NCBI RefSeq assembly: GCF_023073315.1
Contig: NZ_JADPJH010000014.1
Coordinates: 186,001 to 250,000, forward strand
Direction of reading: 5' to 3'
DNA from: Bradyrhizobium sp. 1
GTDB taxonomy: Bacteria; Pseudomonadota; Alphaproteobacteria; Rhizobiales; Xanthobacteraceae
DNA length: 64,000 nt
How positions within the stretch are numbered: position 1 is the stretch's first letter; each line of letters begins with the position of its first letter. This document shows, in pieces, positions 9,666-22,488 of the stretch. Below the pieces are notes generated by a model. It did not search any database. It saw only the letters and a program-made list of their open reading frames with translations, and was not told the DNA's origin. The position numbers were made by a program, and so were the translations under genes.

Positions 9666-11102
9666 CTAAAACAGCGACTTTGCCGCGGCGGAGGCGACGC
9701 TCACCACCGGCCCTGCAAACAGCGCGAACAGAATGTTGAACAGGCCAAAGACCGCCAGCACCGTCTTCACCTCGACCCTGACAGAATCGACCTGGCCGGC
9801 CGGCTCGTCGAAATACATCGTCTTGACGATGGTGAGGTAGTAGTAGGCGCCCACGACGCTGGAGAGCACGCCGACCACGGCCAGCGTGAACAAATTCGCC
9901 TTGATGGCGGCGACGAAGACGTACCATTTGGCGAAGAAGCCGGCGAGCGGCGGGATACCGGCCAGCGAGAACAGCAGCATCGCGAACATGAAGGCGAGCA
10001 GCGGATTGGTGCGCGACAGGCCAGCGAAATCGCTGATCTGCTCCACGGCATGGCCGTTGCGCTTCATCGACAGGATGACCGAGAACGAGCCGAGCGTCAT
10101 CGCGACATAGATTACGATATACATCAGCACGCCCTGCGCGCCCTCGACCGTGCCGGCGGCAAGACCGACGAGCGCGAAGCCCATGTGGCCGATCGAGGAA
10201 TAGGCCATCAGACGCTTGATGTTGCTCTGGCCGATCGCGGCGAACGAACCCAGCACCATCGAGGCGATCGCCACAAACACCAGGATCTGCTGCCACTGCG
10301 AGACGATGCCCGGGAATGCGGTCAGCGTGACGCGGGTGAAGACGGCGAGAGCCGCGACCTTCGGCGCCGAGGCGAAGAAGGCGGTGACCGGGGTCGGGGC
10401 GCCCTCATAGACATCCGGCGTCCACATGTGGAACGGCACGGCCGAAACCTTGAAGCAGAGGCCGGCGAGCAGGAACACCAGGCCGAACACCAGACCGACA
10501 TTCGACGCCGTGGCCGCCGCGGCGATGCCGGTGAAGCTCACCGTGCCGGTAAAGCCATAGATCAGCGAGGAACCGTACAGCAGCATGCCCGAGGACAGCG
10601 CGCCGAGCACAAAGTACTTCAGGCCGGCTTCGGTCGACTTGGCGTTGTCGCGGTTCGAGGCCGCCACGACGTAGAGCGCGAGCGACATCAATTCGAGACC
10701 GAGATAGAGCGAGATCAGATCGCCCGCCGAGATCAGCACCATCATGCCGAGCGTCGAGAGCAGAACCAGGATGGCGTATTCGAAGATGCGGCGGGACGGA
10801 TCGGACAGGAATTCGGTCGACAGGACCAGCGTCACCGCCGAGCCGATCAGGGCAAGGATCTTCATGAAGCGGGCAAAATCGTCGACGATGAAGCTGCCGC
10901 CGAAGGTCACCTGCTTGCCCGAGGGCAGCATGTATTCGAGCACGCCGACCACGACCATGAGCAGCACCGCAAGCGAGGTGACCGCCTTGGTGGTCTCCTG
11001 CCCGCGATAGGCGCCCAGCATCAGGAGCGCCATGGCGCCGATCGCGAGCACGAGCTCGGGCAGCACCGGCGCCAGTTGATAACCTGCAGTCGAAAAGCTC
11101 AT
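9666..11102 (-). CDS. nuoN: NADH-quinone oxidoreductase subunit N
   Basis: Antiporter-like membrane subunit of respiratory complex I that takes part in proton pumping, 478 residues with about 14 hydrophobic segments. Typical features include the [14 protein letters not shown] helix with the conserved charged residue, the [14 protein letters not shown] motif and the lysine helix region [14 protein letters not shown]. It is the last nuo gene, 22 bp after nuoM, and is followed almost directly by birA. Confidence 0.96.
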   Translation of the reverse strand: MSFSTAGYQLAPVLPELVLAIGAMALLMLGAYRGQETTKAVTSLAVLLMVVVGVLEYMLPSGKQVTFGGSFIVDDFARFMKILALIGSAVTLVLSTEFLSDPSRRIFEYAILVLLSTLGMMVLISAGDLISLYLGLELMSLALYVVAASNRDNAKSTEAGLKYFVLGALSSGMLLYGSSLIYGFTGTVSFTGIAAAATASNVGLVFGLVFLLAGLCFKVSAVPFHMWTPDVYEGAPTPVTAFFASAPKVAALAVFTRVTLTAFPGIVSQWQQILVFVAIASMVLGSFAAIGQSNIKRLMAYSSIGHMGFALVGLAAGTVEGAQGVLMYIVIYVAMTLGSFSVILSMKRNGHAVEQISDFAGLSRTNPLLAFMFAMLLFSLAGIPPLAGFFAKWYVFVAAIKANLFTLAVVGVLSSVVGAYYYLTIVKTMYFDEPAGQVDSVRVEVKTVLAVFGLFNILFALFAGPVVSVASAAAKSLF

Positions 11103-11124
11103 GGCGATATCCTGACCTGCCCGA

Positions 11125-12633
11125 TCAATGGAGCAGTGCGGCGGCCTTCACGGCCGTCACAGCGGTGTTGTAATTGTTGACGAGTTGCTGGACCGAGGCG
11201 GCCGACATGTCGAGCACCGGCTTCGGATAGACGCCGAACAGGATCGTCAGTGCGATCATCGGGAACAGCGTCACGCATTCGCGCAAGGTGAGATCCTTCA
11301 TGCTCGCCAGCGACGGCTTGACCAGCGCTCCGAACACGACCTTGCGGTAGAGCCACAGCGCGTAGCACGCCGACAGGATCACGCCGAAAGTGGCGAAGAA
11401 TGCGGTCGGGACCGAAACCTTGAAGGTGCCGAGCAGCGTCATGAACTCGCCGACGAAGCCGCTCGTGCCGGGCAGACCGACATTGGCCATGGTGAAGACC
11501 ATGAAGGTCAGCGCGTAGAGCGGCATCCGGTTGACGAGGCCGCCATAGGCCGCGATCTCGCGGGTGTGCAGGCGGTCGTAGACGACGCCGACGCAGAGGA
11601 ACAGCGCGCCGGAGACGATGCCGTGCGAGATCATCTGGAATACGCCGCCGGCGACGCCCTGCATGGTGCCGGCGAAGATGCCCATGGTGACGAAGCCCAT
11701 ATGCGCCACTGACGAATACGCGATCAGCTTCTTCATGTCCTCCTGCATCAGCGCCACCAGCGAGGTGTAGACGATGGCGATGGCCGAGAGCGTGAACACC
11801 AGCGGCGCGAAGTCGTGCGAAGCCAGCGGGAACATCGGCAGCGAGAAGCGCAGGAAGCCGTAGCCGCCCATCTTCAAGAGGATCGCGGCGAGGACCACGG
11901 AGCCAGCGGTCGGCGCCTCGACGTGCGCGTCGGGAAGCCAGGTGTGCACCGGCCACATCGGCATCTTCACCGCAAACGATGCGAAGAAGGCCAGCCACGC
12001 CCAGGTCTGCAACGACCGCGGCACGGCGGTGTGCATCAGAGCCGGGATATCGGTGGTGCCGCCGTTCCAGTACAGCGCCATGATGGCAAGCAGCATCAGC
12101 ACCGAGCCGAGCAGCGTGTAGAGGAAGAACTTGAACGATGCATAGACCCGGCGCGGACCACCCCAGACTCCGATGATCAGGAACATCGGGATCAGGCCGC
12201 CTTCGAAGAACAAATAGAACAGCACGAGATCAAGCGCCGAGAAGGTGCCGATCATCAGCGTTTCCAGGATCAGGAACGCCATCATGTATTCGCGGACGCG
12301 GTTGGTGATCGCCTTCCAGCTCGCGATGATGCAGAACGGCATCACGGCGGTGGTGAGGATCACGAGCGGCAGCGAAATGCCGTCCACGCCCATGTGGTAG
12401 GTGATGCCGGTGGCGAGCCAGTTCGCCTTCTCGACGAACTGGAAGTCGGCGTTGTTGGGATCGAAGCGCATGACCAGGATCACCGACACCGCGAAGGTGA
12501 TCAGCGTGGTCCAGAGCGCGATCCAGCGCGAATTGCGCTTGGCCGCCTCGTCATCGCCGCGGCTCAGATACACGATCAGCGCACCGACCAGCGGCAGGAA
12601 CGTCGTGACCGAAAGGATGGGCCAGGTTGTCAT
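11125..12633 (-). CDS. nuoM: NADH-quinone oxidoreductase subunit M
   Basis: Antiporter-like complex I membrane subunit, 502 residues, about 14 transmembrane helices. The central [19 protein letters not shown] motif and the following [16 protein letters not shown] helix are diagnostic for NuoM. Its start abuts the nuoL stop directly. In the assembled complex it should lie between NuoL and NuoN in the membrane arm. Confidence 0.96.
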   Translation of the reverse strand: MTTWPILSVTTFLPLVGALIVYLSRGDDEAAKRNSRWIALWTTLITFAVSVILVMRFDPNNADFQFVEKANWLATGITYHMGVDGISLPLVILTTAVMPFCIIASWKAITNRVREYMMAFLILETLMIGTFSALDLVLFYLFFEGGLIPMFLIIGVWGGPRRVYASFKFFLYTLLGSVLMLLAIMALYWNGGTTDIPALMHTAVPRSLQTWAWLAFFASFAVKMPMWPVHTWLPDAHVEAPTAGSVVLAAILLKMGGYGFLRFSLPMFPLASHDFAPLVFTLSAIAIVYTSLVALMQEDMKKLIAYSSVAHMGFVTMGIFAGTMQGVAGGVFQMISHGIVSGALFLCVGVVYDRLHTREIAAYGGLVNRMPLYALTFMVFTMANVGLPGTSGFVGEFMTLLGTFKVSVPTAFFATFGVILSACYALWLYRKVVFGALVKPSLASMKDLTLRECVTLFPMIALTILFGVYPKPVLDMSAASVQQLVNNYNTAVTAVKAAALLH

Positions 12634-14739
12634 TTACTGGCCTCCAAAGCCGAACATGAACCAGGTGATCAGGCCGGCGGCGCCGATCAGCATGGCAAAG
12701 GCGTAGTGATAGAGATAGCCGGTCTGGATCTTCACGACGTTGCGGGTGATGTCCAGGACGCGGGCCGAGACACCGTCGGGGCCGAGACCATCGATGATGA
12801 AACCGTCACCCTTCTTCCAGAGCTGGTAGCCGATCCACTTCGCCGGGCGGACGAAGATGAGATCGTAGAGCTCGTCGAAGTACCATTTGTTGAGCAGGAA
12901 CTTGTAGAGCATCGGCTGCGTGTTCGCGAGCTCGACCGGCAGATAAGGCCGGCGGATGTAGAACAGGTACGAGACGAGGAAGCCCAGCACCATCATCACC
13001 GTCGGCAGCAACGCGATGGTCTCGGGGATGTGGTGCATCTCCTCGATGATGTGCGGGTTCATCTTCACGGACTCGCGGAAGAACTCTTCGATGCCGTGGC
13101 CGGCGAACAGCTCCTTGAACGGGAAGCCGGCGAAGATGGAGCCGACCGCGAGCACGCCAATCGGGATCAGCATCCAGACCGGCGCCTCATGCGCAGCTTC
13201 GTAGTGCTGCTCGTCATGCGCCTCGCCGTGGAAGGTCTTGAAGATCAGGCGCCAGGAGTAGAACGAGGTCAGGCCGGCCGCGACGACCGTCATCAGGAAG
13301 CCGTAGGTCGCGAACGGATTGTGCGAGGCGTAGGCCGCTTCGATGATCGCGTCCTTGGAGAAATAGCCGGCAGTGAGCGGGAAGCCGGTGAGCGCCAACG
13401 TGCCGATCACCATCACCGCGTAGGTGTACGGGATCTTCTTCCACAGGCCGCCCATGTTGCGGATGTCCTGCTCGTGGTGCATCGCGTAGATCACCGAGCC
13501 GGAGCCCAAGAACAGCAGCGCCTTGAAGAAGGCGTGCGTGAACAGATGAAACATGCCGACGGAGTAAGCCCCTGCTCCCATCGCCACGAACATGTAGCCG
13601 AGCTGCGAACAGGTCGAGTAGGCGACGATGCGCTTGATGTCGTTCTGGACGAGGCCGATGGTCGCCGCGAAGAACGCCGTGGTGGCGCCGAAGAACATCA
13701 CGACGGCCTGCGCGTTCGGCGCGAGCTCGAACAGCGGTGACAAGCGCGCCACCATGAAGACGCCGGCGGTGACCATGGTCGCGGCATGGATCAGCGCCGA
13801 CACGGGCGTCGGGCCTTCCATCGCGTCCGGCAACCAGGTGTGCAGCAGGAACTGCGCCGACTTGCCCATCGCGCCCATGAACAGCAACAGGCAGGTCAGG
13901 GTCAGCGCATCGGCATGCCAGCCGAGGAAGTCGATCGTCTTGCCGGTGAGGCTGGGAGCCGCATGGAAGATGGTCTCGAAATCAGTCGAGCTGGTCAGCA
14001 GGAAGATCGCGAAGATGCCTAGCGCAAAACCAAAGTCGCCGACGCGGTTGACCACGAAGGCCTTGATGGCTGCGGCGTTCGCCGACGGCTTCTGGTACCA
14101 GAAGCCGATCAGCAAATAGCTCGCCAGACCCACGCCTTCCCAGCCGAAGAACAGCTGCACGAGGTTGTCCGCAGTCACCAGCATCAACATGGCGAAGGTG
14201 AACAGCGAGAGATAACCGAAGAAGCGCGGCCGGTTCGGATCCTCGTCCATGTAACCGATGGAATAGAGGTGCACGAGCGAGGACACGGTCGTCACCACCA
14301 CCAGCATCACGGCGGTGAGCGTGTCGACGCGCAGCGTCCACCAGACCTGGAGGTCGCCGGAGAAGATCCAGGGCATAAGCTGGATCCTGATGTCGTGATG
14401 CATGAAGCCGACATCGACCAGCGTCATCCAGGACAGCGCCGCAGAGACGAACAACAGCGCGGTCGTGATCAGCTCGGCGCCGCGCGAGCCCGCGGCGGCC
14501 GGCTCGACCGGGCCGTGGCCATGGTCGTCGTGTCCGTCGCCCGGCTCGTGGTGGCTCTCGTGGATGACGGAGACATCCTCGTTGATCGTATCGGACGCAT
14601 GAGCATGCGCGCCATGGCCGTGATCGCCGTGATGCTCCACCTCGTCGCCCGAGGGGTTGCGGGCATGCGCGCCGAACAGCGCGATCAGGCCGGCCAGAAT
14701 GGCGCCCAGCAGCGGCAGAAAAACGATTGCCTGAACCAT
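12634..14739 (-). CDS. nuoL: NADH-quinone oxidoreductase subunit L, with a His-rich N-terminal loop
   Basis: Distal proton-pumping subunit of complex I, 701 residues, longer than the roughly 610-residue E. coli protein. The core motifs are present ([18 protein letters not shown] and the [16 protein letters not shown] helix), as is the C-terminal lateral helix region. The odd part is a hydrophilic loop between the first two helices, at about residues 33-80. It contains 12 histidines with many Asp/Glu/Gly residues (such as [13 protein letters not shown] and GHDDHGHG). It looks like a metal-binding segment inserted in the loop. Confidence 0.95.
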   Translation of the reverse strand: MVQAIVFLPLLGAILAGLIALFGAHARNPSGDEVEHHGDHGHGAHAHASDTINEDVSVIHESHHEPGDGHDDHGHGPVEPAAAGSRGAELITTALLFVSAALSWMTLVDVGFMHHDIRIQLMPWIFSGDLQVWWTLRVDTLTAVMLVVVTTVSSLVHLYSIGYMDEDPNRPRFFGYLSLFTFAMLMLVTADNLVQLFFGWEGVGLASYLLIGFWYQKPSANAAAIKAFVVNRVGDFGFALGIFAIFLLTSSTDFETIFHAAPSLTGKTIDFLGWHADALTLTCLLLFMGAMGKSAQFLLHTWLPDAMEGPTPVSALIHAATMVTAGVFMVARLSPLFELAPNAQAVVMFFGATTAFFAATIGLVQNDIKRIVAYSTCSQLGYMFVAMGAGAYSVGMFHLFTHAFFKALLFLGSGSVIYAMHHEQDIRNMGGLWKKIPYTYAVMVIGTLALTGFPLTAGYFSKDAIIEAAYASHNPFATYGFLMTVVAAGLTSFYSWRLIFKTFHGEAHDEQHYEAAHEAPVWMLIPIGVLAVGSIFAGFPFKELFAGHGIEEFFRESVKMNPHIIEEMHHIPETIALLPTVMMVLGFLVSYLFYIRRPYLPVELANTQPMLYKFLLNKWYFDELYDLIFVRPAKWIGYQLWKKGDGFIIDGLGPDGVSARVLDITRNVVKIQTGYLYHYAFAMLIGAAGLITWFMFGFGGQ

Positions 14740-14747
14740 GACTGAGC

Positions 14748-15056
14748 TCAGCCCTTCATCAAATTGACGTCCTCAACCGCGATCGAGCCGCGGTTGCGGA
14801 AATAGACCACCAGGATGGCGAGACCGATCGCGGCTTCAGCGGCAGCGACCGTCAGCACCAGAAGCGCGAAGACCTGGCCGACGATGTCGCCGAGGAAGGT
14901 CGAGAACGCGACGAGGTTGACGTTGACCGAGAGCAGGATCAGCTCGATCGACATCAGGATGACGATGATGTTCTTGCGGTTCAGGAAGATGCCGAGGATC
15001 CCGAGCGTGAACAGGATCGCGCCGACCGCCAGATAATGTCCGAGCCCGACCGTCAT
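14748..15056 (-). CDS. nuoK: NADH-quinone oxidoreductase subunit K
   Basis: Small three-helix membrane subunit of complex I, 102 residues, the expected size. The second helix carries the conserved acidic residue in [13 protein letters not shown] and the third that in [11 protein letters not shown]. The ATG at 15056 overlaps the nuoJ stop as ATGA. A GTG three codons upstream is in frame but less likely. Confidence 0.95.
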   Translation of the reverse strand: MTVGLGHYLAVGAILFTLGILGIFLNRKNIIVILMSIELILLSVNVNLVAFSTFLGDIVGQVFALLVLTVAAAEAAIGLAILVVYFRNRGSIAVEDVNLMKG

Positions 15057-15691
15057 TTCACCCACTCCGCCGCATCGCTGTCCTGCAGCCCCTGCCCCGG
15101 CGCCACCTTGCGCATCGCCATCGCCATCTCGGGCGTGCGCGCGTTCTGAACGTTGATGTCCTGCCGCTTCACGCTCGCCTTGTGGCGCAGCGTCAGCACG
15201 ATGGCACCGATCATGGCGACCAGCAGCACCATGCCCGAGAGCTGGAAGTAGTGGACATACTTCGTATAGAGCACCAGCCCGAGCGCCTCGGTGTTCGAGA
15301 CGTTGGTCGGGATCGGCGCCGTGATGGTCTTGCTGATACCGGGATTGATGACCCAGGCGCCGACGGTGAGCAGCAGCTCGAACAGGAAGATGCCGCCGAT
15401 CACGACACCGACCGGCAAGTACTGGATGAAGCCCTCGCGCAGCTCGAGGAAGTCGACGTCGAGCATCATGATCACGAACAGGAACAGCACCGCGACGGCG
15501 CCGACATAGACGACGATCAGGATCATCGCCAGGAATTCGGCTCCCATCAGCACGAACAGGCCGGAGGCGTTGACGAAGGCGAGGATCAGGTACAGCACGG
15601 AGTGCACGGGATTGCGCGAGACAATCACCATCACCGCCGAGGCGACGCAGACGCCGGCGAAGAGATAGAAGAACAGCGCGGGAAGGATCAT
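15053..15691 (-). CDS. nuoJ: NADH-quinone oxidoreductase subunit J
   Basis: Five-helix membrane subunit of complex I, 212 residues. The conserved third-helix region ([24 protein letters not shown]) that forms the pi-bulge helix in solved structures is clear. The C-terminus is a hydrophilic tail. It starts 9 bp after the nuoI stop and overlaps nuoK by four bases. Confidence 0.95.
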   Translation of the reverse strand: MILPALFFYLFAGVCVASAVMVIVSRNPVHSVLYLILAFVNASGLFVLMGAEFLAMILIVVYVGAVAVLFLFVIMMLDVDFLELREGFIQYLPVGVVIGGIFLFELLLTVGAWVINPGISKTITAPIPTNVSNTEALGLVLYTKYVHYFQLSGMVLLVAMIGAIVLTLRHKASVKRQDINVQNARTPEMAMAMRKVAPGQGLQDSDAAEWVK

Positions 15692-15700
15692 GCTCTCATC

Positions 15701-16195
15701 TCACCGGTAAGGCGCGTCGAGCTCGATCGCCTTCGCGATCTCGCGTTCCCAGCGGTCGCCATTGGCGAGCAGCTTGGCCTTGTCATAGAACAGTTCCTCG
15801 CGGGTCTCGGTCGCGAACTCGAAGTTCGGACCTTCGACGATGGCGTCGACCGGACATGCCTCCTGGCAGAGGCCGCAATAGATGCACTTCACCATGTCGA
15901 TGTCGTAGCGCACGGTACGGCGGGTGCCGTCGTTGCGGCGCGGGCCGGCCTCGATGGTGATGGCCTGCGCCGGGCAAATCGCCTCGCACAGCTTGCAGGC
16001 GATGCAGCGCTCTTCGCCGTTCGGATAGCGGCGCAGCGCGTGCTCGCCGCGGAAGCGCGGCGAGATCGGGCCCTTCTCGAAGGGATAGTTCAGCGTCGGC
16101 TTCGGCTGGAAGAAATAGCGCATGGCGAGGAAGAACGCCGAAACGAACTCCGACAGCAGAAGCGAGCGTGCAGTGGCGTTGATGTTGATACCCAT
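15701..16195 (-). CDS. nuoI: NADH-quinone oxidoreductase subunit I (2 x [4Fe-4S])
   Basis: Hydrophilic subunit that carries clusters N6a and N6b towards NuoB, 164 residues. Two complete ferredoxin motifs are present: [12 protein letters not shown] (about residues 64-75) and [12 protein letters not shown] (about 104-115). An N-terminal amphipathic segment docks on the membrane arm. The frame is open far upstream, but the start at 16195, 8 bp after the nuoH stop, gives the normal family length. Confidence 0.96.
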   Translation of the reverse strand: MGININATARSLLLSEFVSAFFLAMRYFFQPKPTLNYPFEKGPISPRFRGEHALRRYPNGEERCIACKLCEAICPAQAITIEAGPRRNDGTRRTVRYDIDMVKCIYCGLCQEACPVDAIVEGPNFEFATETREELFYDKAKLLANGDRWEREIAKAIELDAPYR

Positions 16196-16203
16196 GATGG
16201 CCC

Positions 16204-17271
16204 TCACTTCGGCGCGATGTCGGCGAAATGCAGCACGCCGGCCACCACGATCACCATCGCCAGCGACAGCGGCAGGAACACCTTCCAGCCGAGGCGCATC
16301 AGTTGATCGTAGCGGTAGCGCGGCACGATCGCCTTTGCCATCGCGAACAGGAAGAACATGAAGAACAGCTTCAGCGAGAACCAGATGATCCCCGGCACCC
16401 AGTTGAAGGGCGGCAGGTCGACCGGCGGCAGCCAGCCTCCCAGGAACAGGATGGTCGCCATCGCGCACATCGTGGCAATCGCGACATACTCGCCGAGCAT
16501 GAACAGCAGATACGGCGTCGAGCCGTACTCGACCATGAAGCCGGCGACTAGCTCGGATTCCGCTTCCACGAGGTCGAAGGGCGGACGGTTGGTTTCCGCC
16601 AGCGCCGAGACGTAGAAGATCACGAACATCGGGAACAGCGGCCAGACGTACCAGTTCAGGATGGTCAGCTGCGGCAAACCGATCAGGCTGGCAAAGCCGC
16701 GGACATGCTGGGCTTCGACCACGCCCGAGAGGTTCAGCGTGCCGGCGCAGAGCAGCACGGTGATGATGACGAAGCCGATCGAGACTTCGTAGGACACCAT
16801 CTGTGCCGCCGAGCGCAGTGCTGCCAGGAACGGGTACTTCGAGTTCGACGACCAGCCGGCCATGATGATGCCGTAGATCGACAGCGACGAAATCGCGAAG
16901 ATGAAGAGGACGCCGACATTGATGTCGGAGATCACCCAGCCGAGATTGGTCGGGATCACAGCCCAAGCCGCGAGCGCGAGCACGCATGACACCAAGGGAG
17001 CAAGGAGAAACACGCCCTTGTTGGCGCCGGCCGGAATGATCGGCTCCTTCAGCACGAACTTGAGAAGGTCGGCGAAGGATTGCAGCAGGCCCCAGGGGCC
17101 GACCACGTTCGGGCCGCGGCGGATCTGCACCGCCGCCCAGATCTTGCGGTCGGCGAGCAGGATGTAGGCGATCGCGATCAGCAGGACCACGAGCACCAGC
17201 ACGCTCTCCGCGATCATGATGATCAGCGGCCAGAGGAAACCGGTCCAGAATGCGCTTGCGAAGAATTCCAT
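16204..17271 (-). CDS. nuoH: NADH-quinone oxidoreductase subunit H
   Basis: Membrane subunit at the quinone-entry junction of complex I, 355 residues with eight or more hydrophobic segments. Family motifs include [13 protein letters not shown] near the first helix, the acidic loop [22 protein letters not shown], and the [10 protein letters not shown] motif near the C-terminus. It begins four bases after the nuoG stop. Confidence 0.96.
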   Translation of the reverse strand: MEFFASAFWTGFLWPLIIMIAESVLVLVVLLIAIAYILLADRKIWAAVQIRRGPNVVGPWGLLQSFADLLKFVLKEPIIPAGANKGVFLLAPLVSCVLALAAWAVIPTNLGWVISDINVGVLFIFAISSLSIYGIIMAGWSSNSKYPFLAALRSAAQMVSYEVSIGFVIITVLLCAGTLNLSGVVEAQHVRGFASLIGLPQLTILNWYVWPLFPMFVIFYVSALAETNRPPFDLVEAESELVAGFMVEYGSTPYLLFMLGEYVAIATMCAMATILFLGGWLPPVDLPPFNWVPGIIWFSLKLFFMFFLFAMAKAIVPRYRYDQLMRLGWKVFLPLSLAMVIVVAGVLHFADIAPK

Positions 17272-17275
17272 CGGC

Positions 17276-19351
17276 TCACTCCGCTGCGGTCAGCATCTGC
17301 CCGGAGGCAAGCCGCGAGCATTCCGCCATCACGGCGGACGCACGCGCGATTGGGTTGGTCAAATAGAAGTCCTCGACGAGGGTCTTGAACGGCGCCTTCT
17401 CGGGCGAGCCGCCCTTCCCCGCCAGCTTCTTGATCTGGTCGGCGGAGCCGGCCTCGATCTGGTCGAGACGGATCAGATGCGGCACGGCCTTGAAGAGCGC
17501 CTGGCGCAGCGCCGACAGCGAGTCGTAGCCGAGCTTCTTGCCGAGCGCTTCCGAGAGCGCACGCACGACCGCCCAGTCTTCGCGAGCTTCGCCCGGCGGG
17601 AATGCGGCGCGGCCCGTCATCTGCACGCGGCCTTCGGTGTTGACGTAGATCGCGGATTTCTCGGTATAGGCGGCGGCCGGCAGGATGACGTCGGCGCGAT
17701 GCGCGCCGCGGTCACCATGGGTGCCGATATAGACGACGAACGTCCCGTCCGCCGGCTTGATTTCGTCGGCGCCGAGCAGGAACAGCAGATCGAGCGTGCC
17801 GAACGTCGTCATCTGCGCGGCGTTCAGACCACCGGCAGCGGCCGTGAAGCCGATATCGAGCGCGCCGACGCGCGAGGCAGTCTCGTGCAGCACGCCAAAA
17901 CCGTTCCAGCCGTCCTTGAGCGCGCCGACATCGAGCGCGAGTTTTGCTGCGGCGGCGAGAATGGCGGCGCCATCGTGACGCGACGCCGCGCCCGCGCCGA
18001 CCAGGATGATCGGGTTCTTGGCGTTCTTCAACACGTCCATGAAGGAGTGCTTGCCCGCCGCGAGCTCGCCGAGCGTCTCGGTGCCCGCACCGAGATGGTC
18101 ATAATCGTAAGTGAGATCGGCCTTGGCGCCGATCACGCCGACCTTGAAGCCGCCGATGCGCCAGCGCTTGCGGATGCGGGCGTTGAACACGGCCGCTTCC
18201 TTGCGCGGATTGGCGCCAATGATGAGCAGCGCGTCGGCCTGCTCGACGCCCGCCAGCGTCGGATTGAAGATGTAGGAGCCGCGGCCGAGCGCGGGATCGA
18301 AGGCGTCGCCGCCCTGCACCGCCAGATTGCCCGAGCCGTACTTCGACAAGAGATCCTTCAGCGCGAACATCTCCTCGACACCGGCGAGGTCGCCGGCGAT
18401 CGCGCCGATGCGCTTGCCGTCAGTGCGCGCGGCCTTGGACGCGATCGCGGCGAAGGCTTCAGGCCAGCTCGCCGCGCGCAGCTTGCCGGCTTCGCGGATA
18501 TAAGGACGGTCGAGACGCTGGGTGCGCAGGCCGTCGACGACGTGGCGTGTCTTGTCGGAGATCCACTCCTCGTTCACGGCCTCGTTGATGCGCGGCAGCA
18601 CGCGCATCACTTCACGGCCGCGGGTGTCGACGCGGATCGCAGATCCCAGGCCGTCCATGACGTCGATCGACTGGGTCTTGCCGAGCTCCCACGGGCGCGC
18701 GGCGAAAGCATAGGGCTTCGAGGTCAGCGCACCGACCGGGCAGATGTCGACGAGATTGCCCTGCAATTCCGACGTCAGCGCGTGCTCGAGATAGGTCGTG
18801 ATCTCCATGTCCTCGCCACGGCCGGTGGCGCCCATCTCGGGCGCGCCGGCGACTTCCGCCGAGAAGCGGACGCAGCGCGTGCACTGGATGCAGCGGTTCA
18901 TCGAGGTCTTGACCAGCGCGCCGAGATATTTGTCCTCGACCGCACGCTTGTTCTCGGCGAAGCGGCTGGTGTCGACACCATAGCCCATCGCCTGGTCTTG
19001 CAGGTCGCACTCGCCGCCCTGGTCGCAGATCGGGCAATCCAGCGGATGATTGATGAGAAGGAATTCCATCACGCCTTCGCGTGCCTTCTTCACCATCGGC
19101 GAACGCGTCGAGATTTCCGGCGGCTCGCCCTTCGGGCCCGGACGGCAGTCGCGCACGCCCCAGGCGCAGCTTGCGACCGGCTTCGGGCCGCCCTTCACCT
19201 CGACGAGGCACATCCGGCAATTGCCGGCGATCGACAGCCGCTCGTGATAGCAGAAGCGCGGAATCTCGGCGCCAGCCGCCTCGCACGCCTGAAGCAGCGT
19301 GTACTCGGCGGGGACATCGATCTCTTTGCCGTCGATGATGAGCTTGGTCAT
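17276..19351 (-). CDS. nuoG: NADH-quinone oxidoreductase subunit G
   Basis: Large iron-sulfur subunit of the NADH arm, 691 residues. This matches the short, mitochondrial 75-kDa type rather than the roughly 900-residue enterobacterial form. The N-terminal part holds the [2Fe-2S] motif ([15 protein letters not shown]), the His/Cys motif of N5 ([17 protein letters not shown]) and the N4 motif ([10 protein letters not shown]...DICPVGAL). The remainder is a molybdopterin-oxidoreductase-like domain without a cofactor role in this family. Spacing to nuoF and nuoH is 5 and 4 bp. Confidence 0.96.
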   Translation of the reverse strand: MTKLIIDGKEIDVPAEYTLLQACEAAGAEIPRFCYHERLSIAGNCRMCLVEVKGGPKPVASCAWGVRDCRPGPKGEPPEISTRSPMVKKAREGVMEFLLINHPLDCPICDQGGECDLQDQAMGYGVDTSRFAENKRAVEDKYLGALVKTSMNRCIQCTRCVRFSAEVAGAPEMGATGRGEDMEITTYLEHALTSELQGNLVDICPVGALTSKPYAFAARPWELGKTQSIDVMDGLGSAIRVDTRGREVMRVLPRINEAVNEEWISDKTRHVVDGLRTQRLDRPYIREAGKLRAASWPEAFAAIASKAARTDGKRIGAIAGDLAGVEEMFALKDLLSKYGSGNLAVQGGDAFDPALGRGSYIFNPTLAGVEQADALLIIGANPRKEAAVFNARIRKRWRIGGFKVGVIGAKADLTYDYDHLGAGTETLGELAAGKHSFMDVLKNAKNPIILVGAGAASRHDGAAILAAAAKLALDVGALKDGWNGFGVLHETASRVGALDIGFTAAAGGLNAAQMTTFGTLDLLFLLGADEIKPADGTFVVYIGTHGDRGAHRADVILPAAAYTEKSAIYVNTEGRVQMTGRAAFPPGEAREDWAVVRALSEALGKKLGYDSLSALRQALFKAVPHLIRLDQIEAGSADQIKKLAGKGGSPEKAPFKTLVEDFYLTNPIARASAVMAECSRLASGQMLTAAE

Positions 19352-19356
19352 TCTCT

Positions 19357-20682
<1,326 letters not shown>

Positions 20683-20697
20683 ATCAGTGCTTTCCGA

Positions 20698-20904
20698 TCA
20701 ACGATTGGCTTGCTTGTAGGCAAGCCCGGCGGCGCAGACGGCGAAGGTCAGCGCCCAGAGCAGACTGGTTTCCTGCGATTCATGCATCGCGAAGCGCTGC
20801 AACAGGAACATGAAGACGGCCGCGGCCGCGGCGTGCATCGCGATGAAGCCCCACTTCTGCACGGTGCCGCTCTCCTCCACGATTGATGACGAAAGATCAC
20901 GCAT
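20698..20904 (-). CDS. Small membrane protein (68 aa) inside the nuo operon
   Basis: Not recognised as any complex I subunit. A short hydrophilic N-terminus is followed by two hydrophobic segments (about residues 18-37 and 46-62) and ends YKQANR. Its ATG overlaps the nuoE stop in a TGATG, so it should be translated by coupling to nuoE, and nuoF follows 15 bp later. It could be an accessory subunit or assembly factor. The neat coupling argues against a chance open frame. Confidence 0.75.
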   Translation of the reverse strand: MRDLSSSIVEESGTVQKWGFIAMHAAAAAVFMFLLQRFAMHESQETSLLWALTFAVCAAGLAYKQANR

Positions 20905-21515
20905 CAGGAGGTCTCCTTCAGCGTGGTCGGTCCGCCCGCCGGCGCCGAGAACTGGCGGCCGTTCTGCGGACCGGGCTTTGGCGGATTGCCGGAAGCAAAG
21001 CCGTCGAGCACCTTGCCGAAGCTTTCCCTGGTCAGGTCCTCATAGGTGTCCTTGCCGATCATCACCATCGGCGCGTTCACGCAGGCGCCCAGGCACTCGA
21101 CCTCTTCCCAGCTGAAATCGCCGTCCTTGGAGAGATGGAAGGGATCGTGATGGATGCGGCTCTCGCAGACGTGGATCAGATCCTCGGCGCCGCGCAGGCG
21201 GCACGGCGTGGTGCCGCAAACCTGGACGTGGGCCTTCTTGCCGACGGGAGCGAGCTGGAACATCGTATAGAAGGTCGCGACCTCAAGCACGCGGATATAG
21301 GGCATGTCGAGCATGTCGGCGACGACGCGGATGGCGGCTTCCGACACCCAGCCATCGTGCTGCTCCTGCGCACGCCAGAGGATGGCGATCACCGCGGAGG
21401 CCTGGCGCCCGGCCGGATATTTCGCGATCTGCTGCTTCGCGAACGCGACGTTCTCGTCCGTGAACGCAAAGCTCGCGGGCTGGACTTCCTTCGGTGCTAA
21501 TCGGCGAACGGACAT
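20904..21515 (-). CDS. nuoE: NADH-quinone oxidoreductase subunit E
   Basis: 24-kDa-type subunit with the N1a [2Fe-2S] cluster, 203 residues. A thioredoxin-like fold carries the cysteines in [13 protein letters not shown] and [10 protein letters not shown], in the family arrangement. An extension at each end is typical of alphaproteobacterial forms. It lies 10 bp after the FkbM-type methyltransferase gene that interrupts the usual nuoD-nuoE junction. Confidence 0.95.
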   Translation of the reverse strand: MSVRRLAPKEVQPASFAFTDENVAFAKQQIAKYPAGRQASAVIAILWRAQEQHDGWVSEAAIRVVADMLDMPYIRVLEVATFYTMFQLAPVGKKAHVQVCGTTPCRLRGAEDLIHVCESRIHHDPFHLSKDGDFSWEEVECLGACVNAPMVMIGKDTYEDLTRESFGKVLDGFASGNPPKPGPQNGRQFSAPAGGPTTLKETS

Positions 21516-21525
21516 ATCTTATCTC

Positions 21526-22488
21526 TCACTGCATACGGCGCGCGGATTTGGCATTCAGGGCTTCGATCCTGTCCTGCCAGAATGCGCTTGCGGTGCCGAA
21601 AACGTTGTAGCCGACGTGGGTCGAGACCTTGATGCGATCGAGAATCGACAGCTCGGTCACGGTCTCCAGCCGGTTGGTGCGCGGATCGAGCACGATCAGC
21701 TTCATCGGGGTCTGCTCGAGGATGTAGCGCGACACCGCATGAGAGCGGTCGCTGCCGTGCTCCTCGCACATGATGACGCTGTCGGCCTGGAGCAGCCGGG
21801 CGCCGCCCTTGATCGCCTCGATCTCGACGCCCTCGACGTCGAGCTTGATCAGGTACTTGCCGCTGGCGGAGACCTTGCCGTCGTCGATGAGGTTGTCGAG
21901 CGCCAGCACGGGCACGTCCTCGCCGCCGTCAGACGGAGCGCCAGCGATGCTGAAGGCTTCGTGCTTGGTGCCTGACAGCCGCGCGGTGCCGCGCGAGGCG
22001 CCGATCGCGCATTTCAGGGTCTCGAAGCGGTTGCCGTTGACGCGGGCGTTGTTGGCGAGCTTCGGATAGTTCTGCCCCGACGGCTCGATCGCGATCGCCT
22101 TGTGCGAGCCGAACGGCTTGCTCGACACCAGCACCGACCAGTAGCCGTAATTGGCGCCGCAATCGAGCAAGGTGTAGTCGACGTCGATGGAGTCGGCGAA
22201 CAGCAGCTCCAGCTCGTCCTCGTAGCTGTAGGAACGGTTGAGCAGCTTGCTCCAGTAACCGTCGCCGTAAGGGAATTCGAACACGGCGTCGGGGTTGAGC
22301 TTGATCGCAATGTCGCGCTTGGGCAGCGTCTTCGCCAGCAGATTGGCGCAGGCGATGTAGCCCATATGCGAGAAGTGCGAGGAGATCTTCGATCCCGTCA
22401 CCAGCGCCAAGGCAGCCGTCCGCTCCCACAGGTTGGCCCCTTCAAGGGCCCCCGAGGCACGGTCAAACTGGATTGGCGCCTGCGCCAT
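21526..22488 (-). CDS. FkbM-family SAM-dependent methyltransferase embedded in the nuo operon
   Basis: A 320-residue protein with the SAM-binding motif LLDCGANYGYWS (about residue 108) and the later FkbM signature IKLDVEGVEIEAIKGG. The N-terminal 90 residues resemble nothing I recognise, and there is no signal peptide. The ATG at 22488 overlaps the nuoD stop in a TGATG, so it is coupled to nuoD, and nuoE follows 10 bp later. The context suggests that it acts on a complex I subunit, but FkbM enzymes mostly methylate small molecules or glycans, so the substrate is unknown. Composition matches the neighbours. Confidence 0.88.
   Translation of the reverse strand: MAQAPIQFDRASGALEGANLWERTAALALVTGSKISSHFSHMGYIACANLLAKTLPKRDIAIKLNPDAVFEFPYGDGYWSKLLNRSYSYEDELELLFADSIDVDYTLLDCGANYGYWSVLVSSKPFGSHKAIAIEPSGQNYPKLANNARVNGNRFETLKCAIGASRGTARLSGTKHEAFSIAGAPSDGGEDVPVLALDNLIDDGKVSASGKYLIKLDVEGVEIEAIKGGARLLQADSVIMCEEHGSDRSHAVSRYILEQTPMKLIVLDPRTNRLETVTELSILDRIKVSTHVGYNVFGTASAFWQDRIEALNAKSARRMQ

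Noticed and set aside
21526-22488. Methyltransferase gene as a bacterial counterpart of NDUFAF7
   Set aside because: NDUFAF7/MidA belongs to the DUF185 family, whereas this protein has FkbM motifs; only the possible target is comparable.
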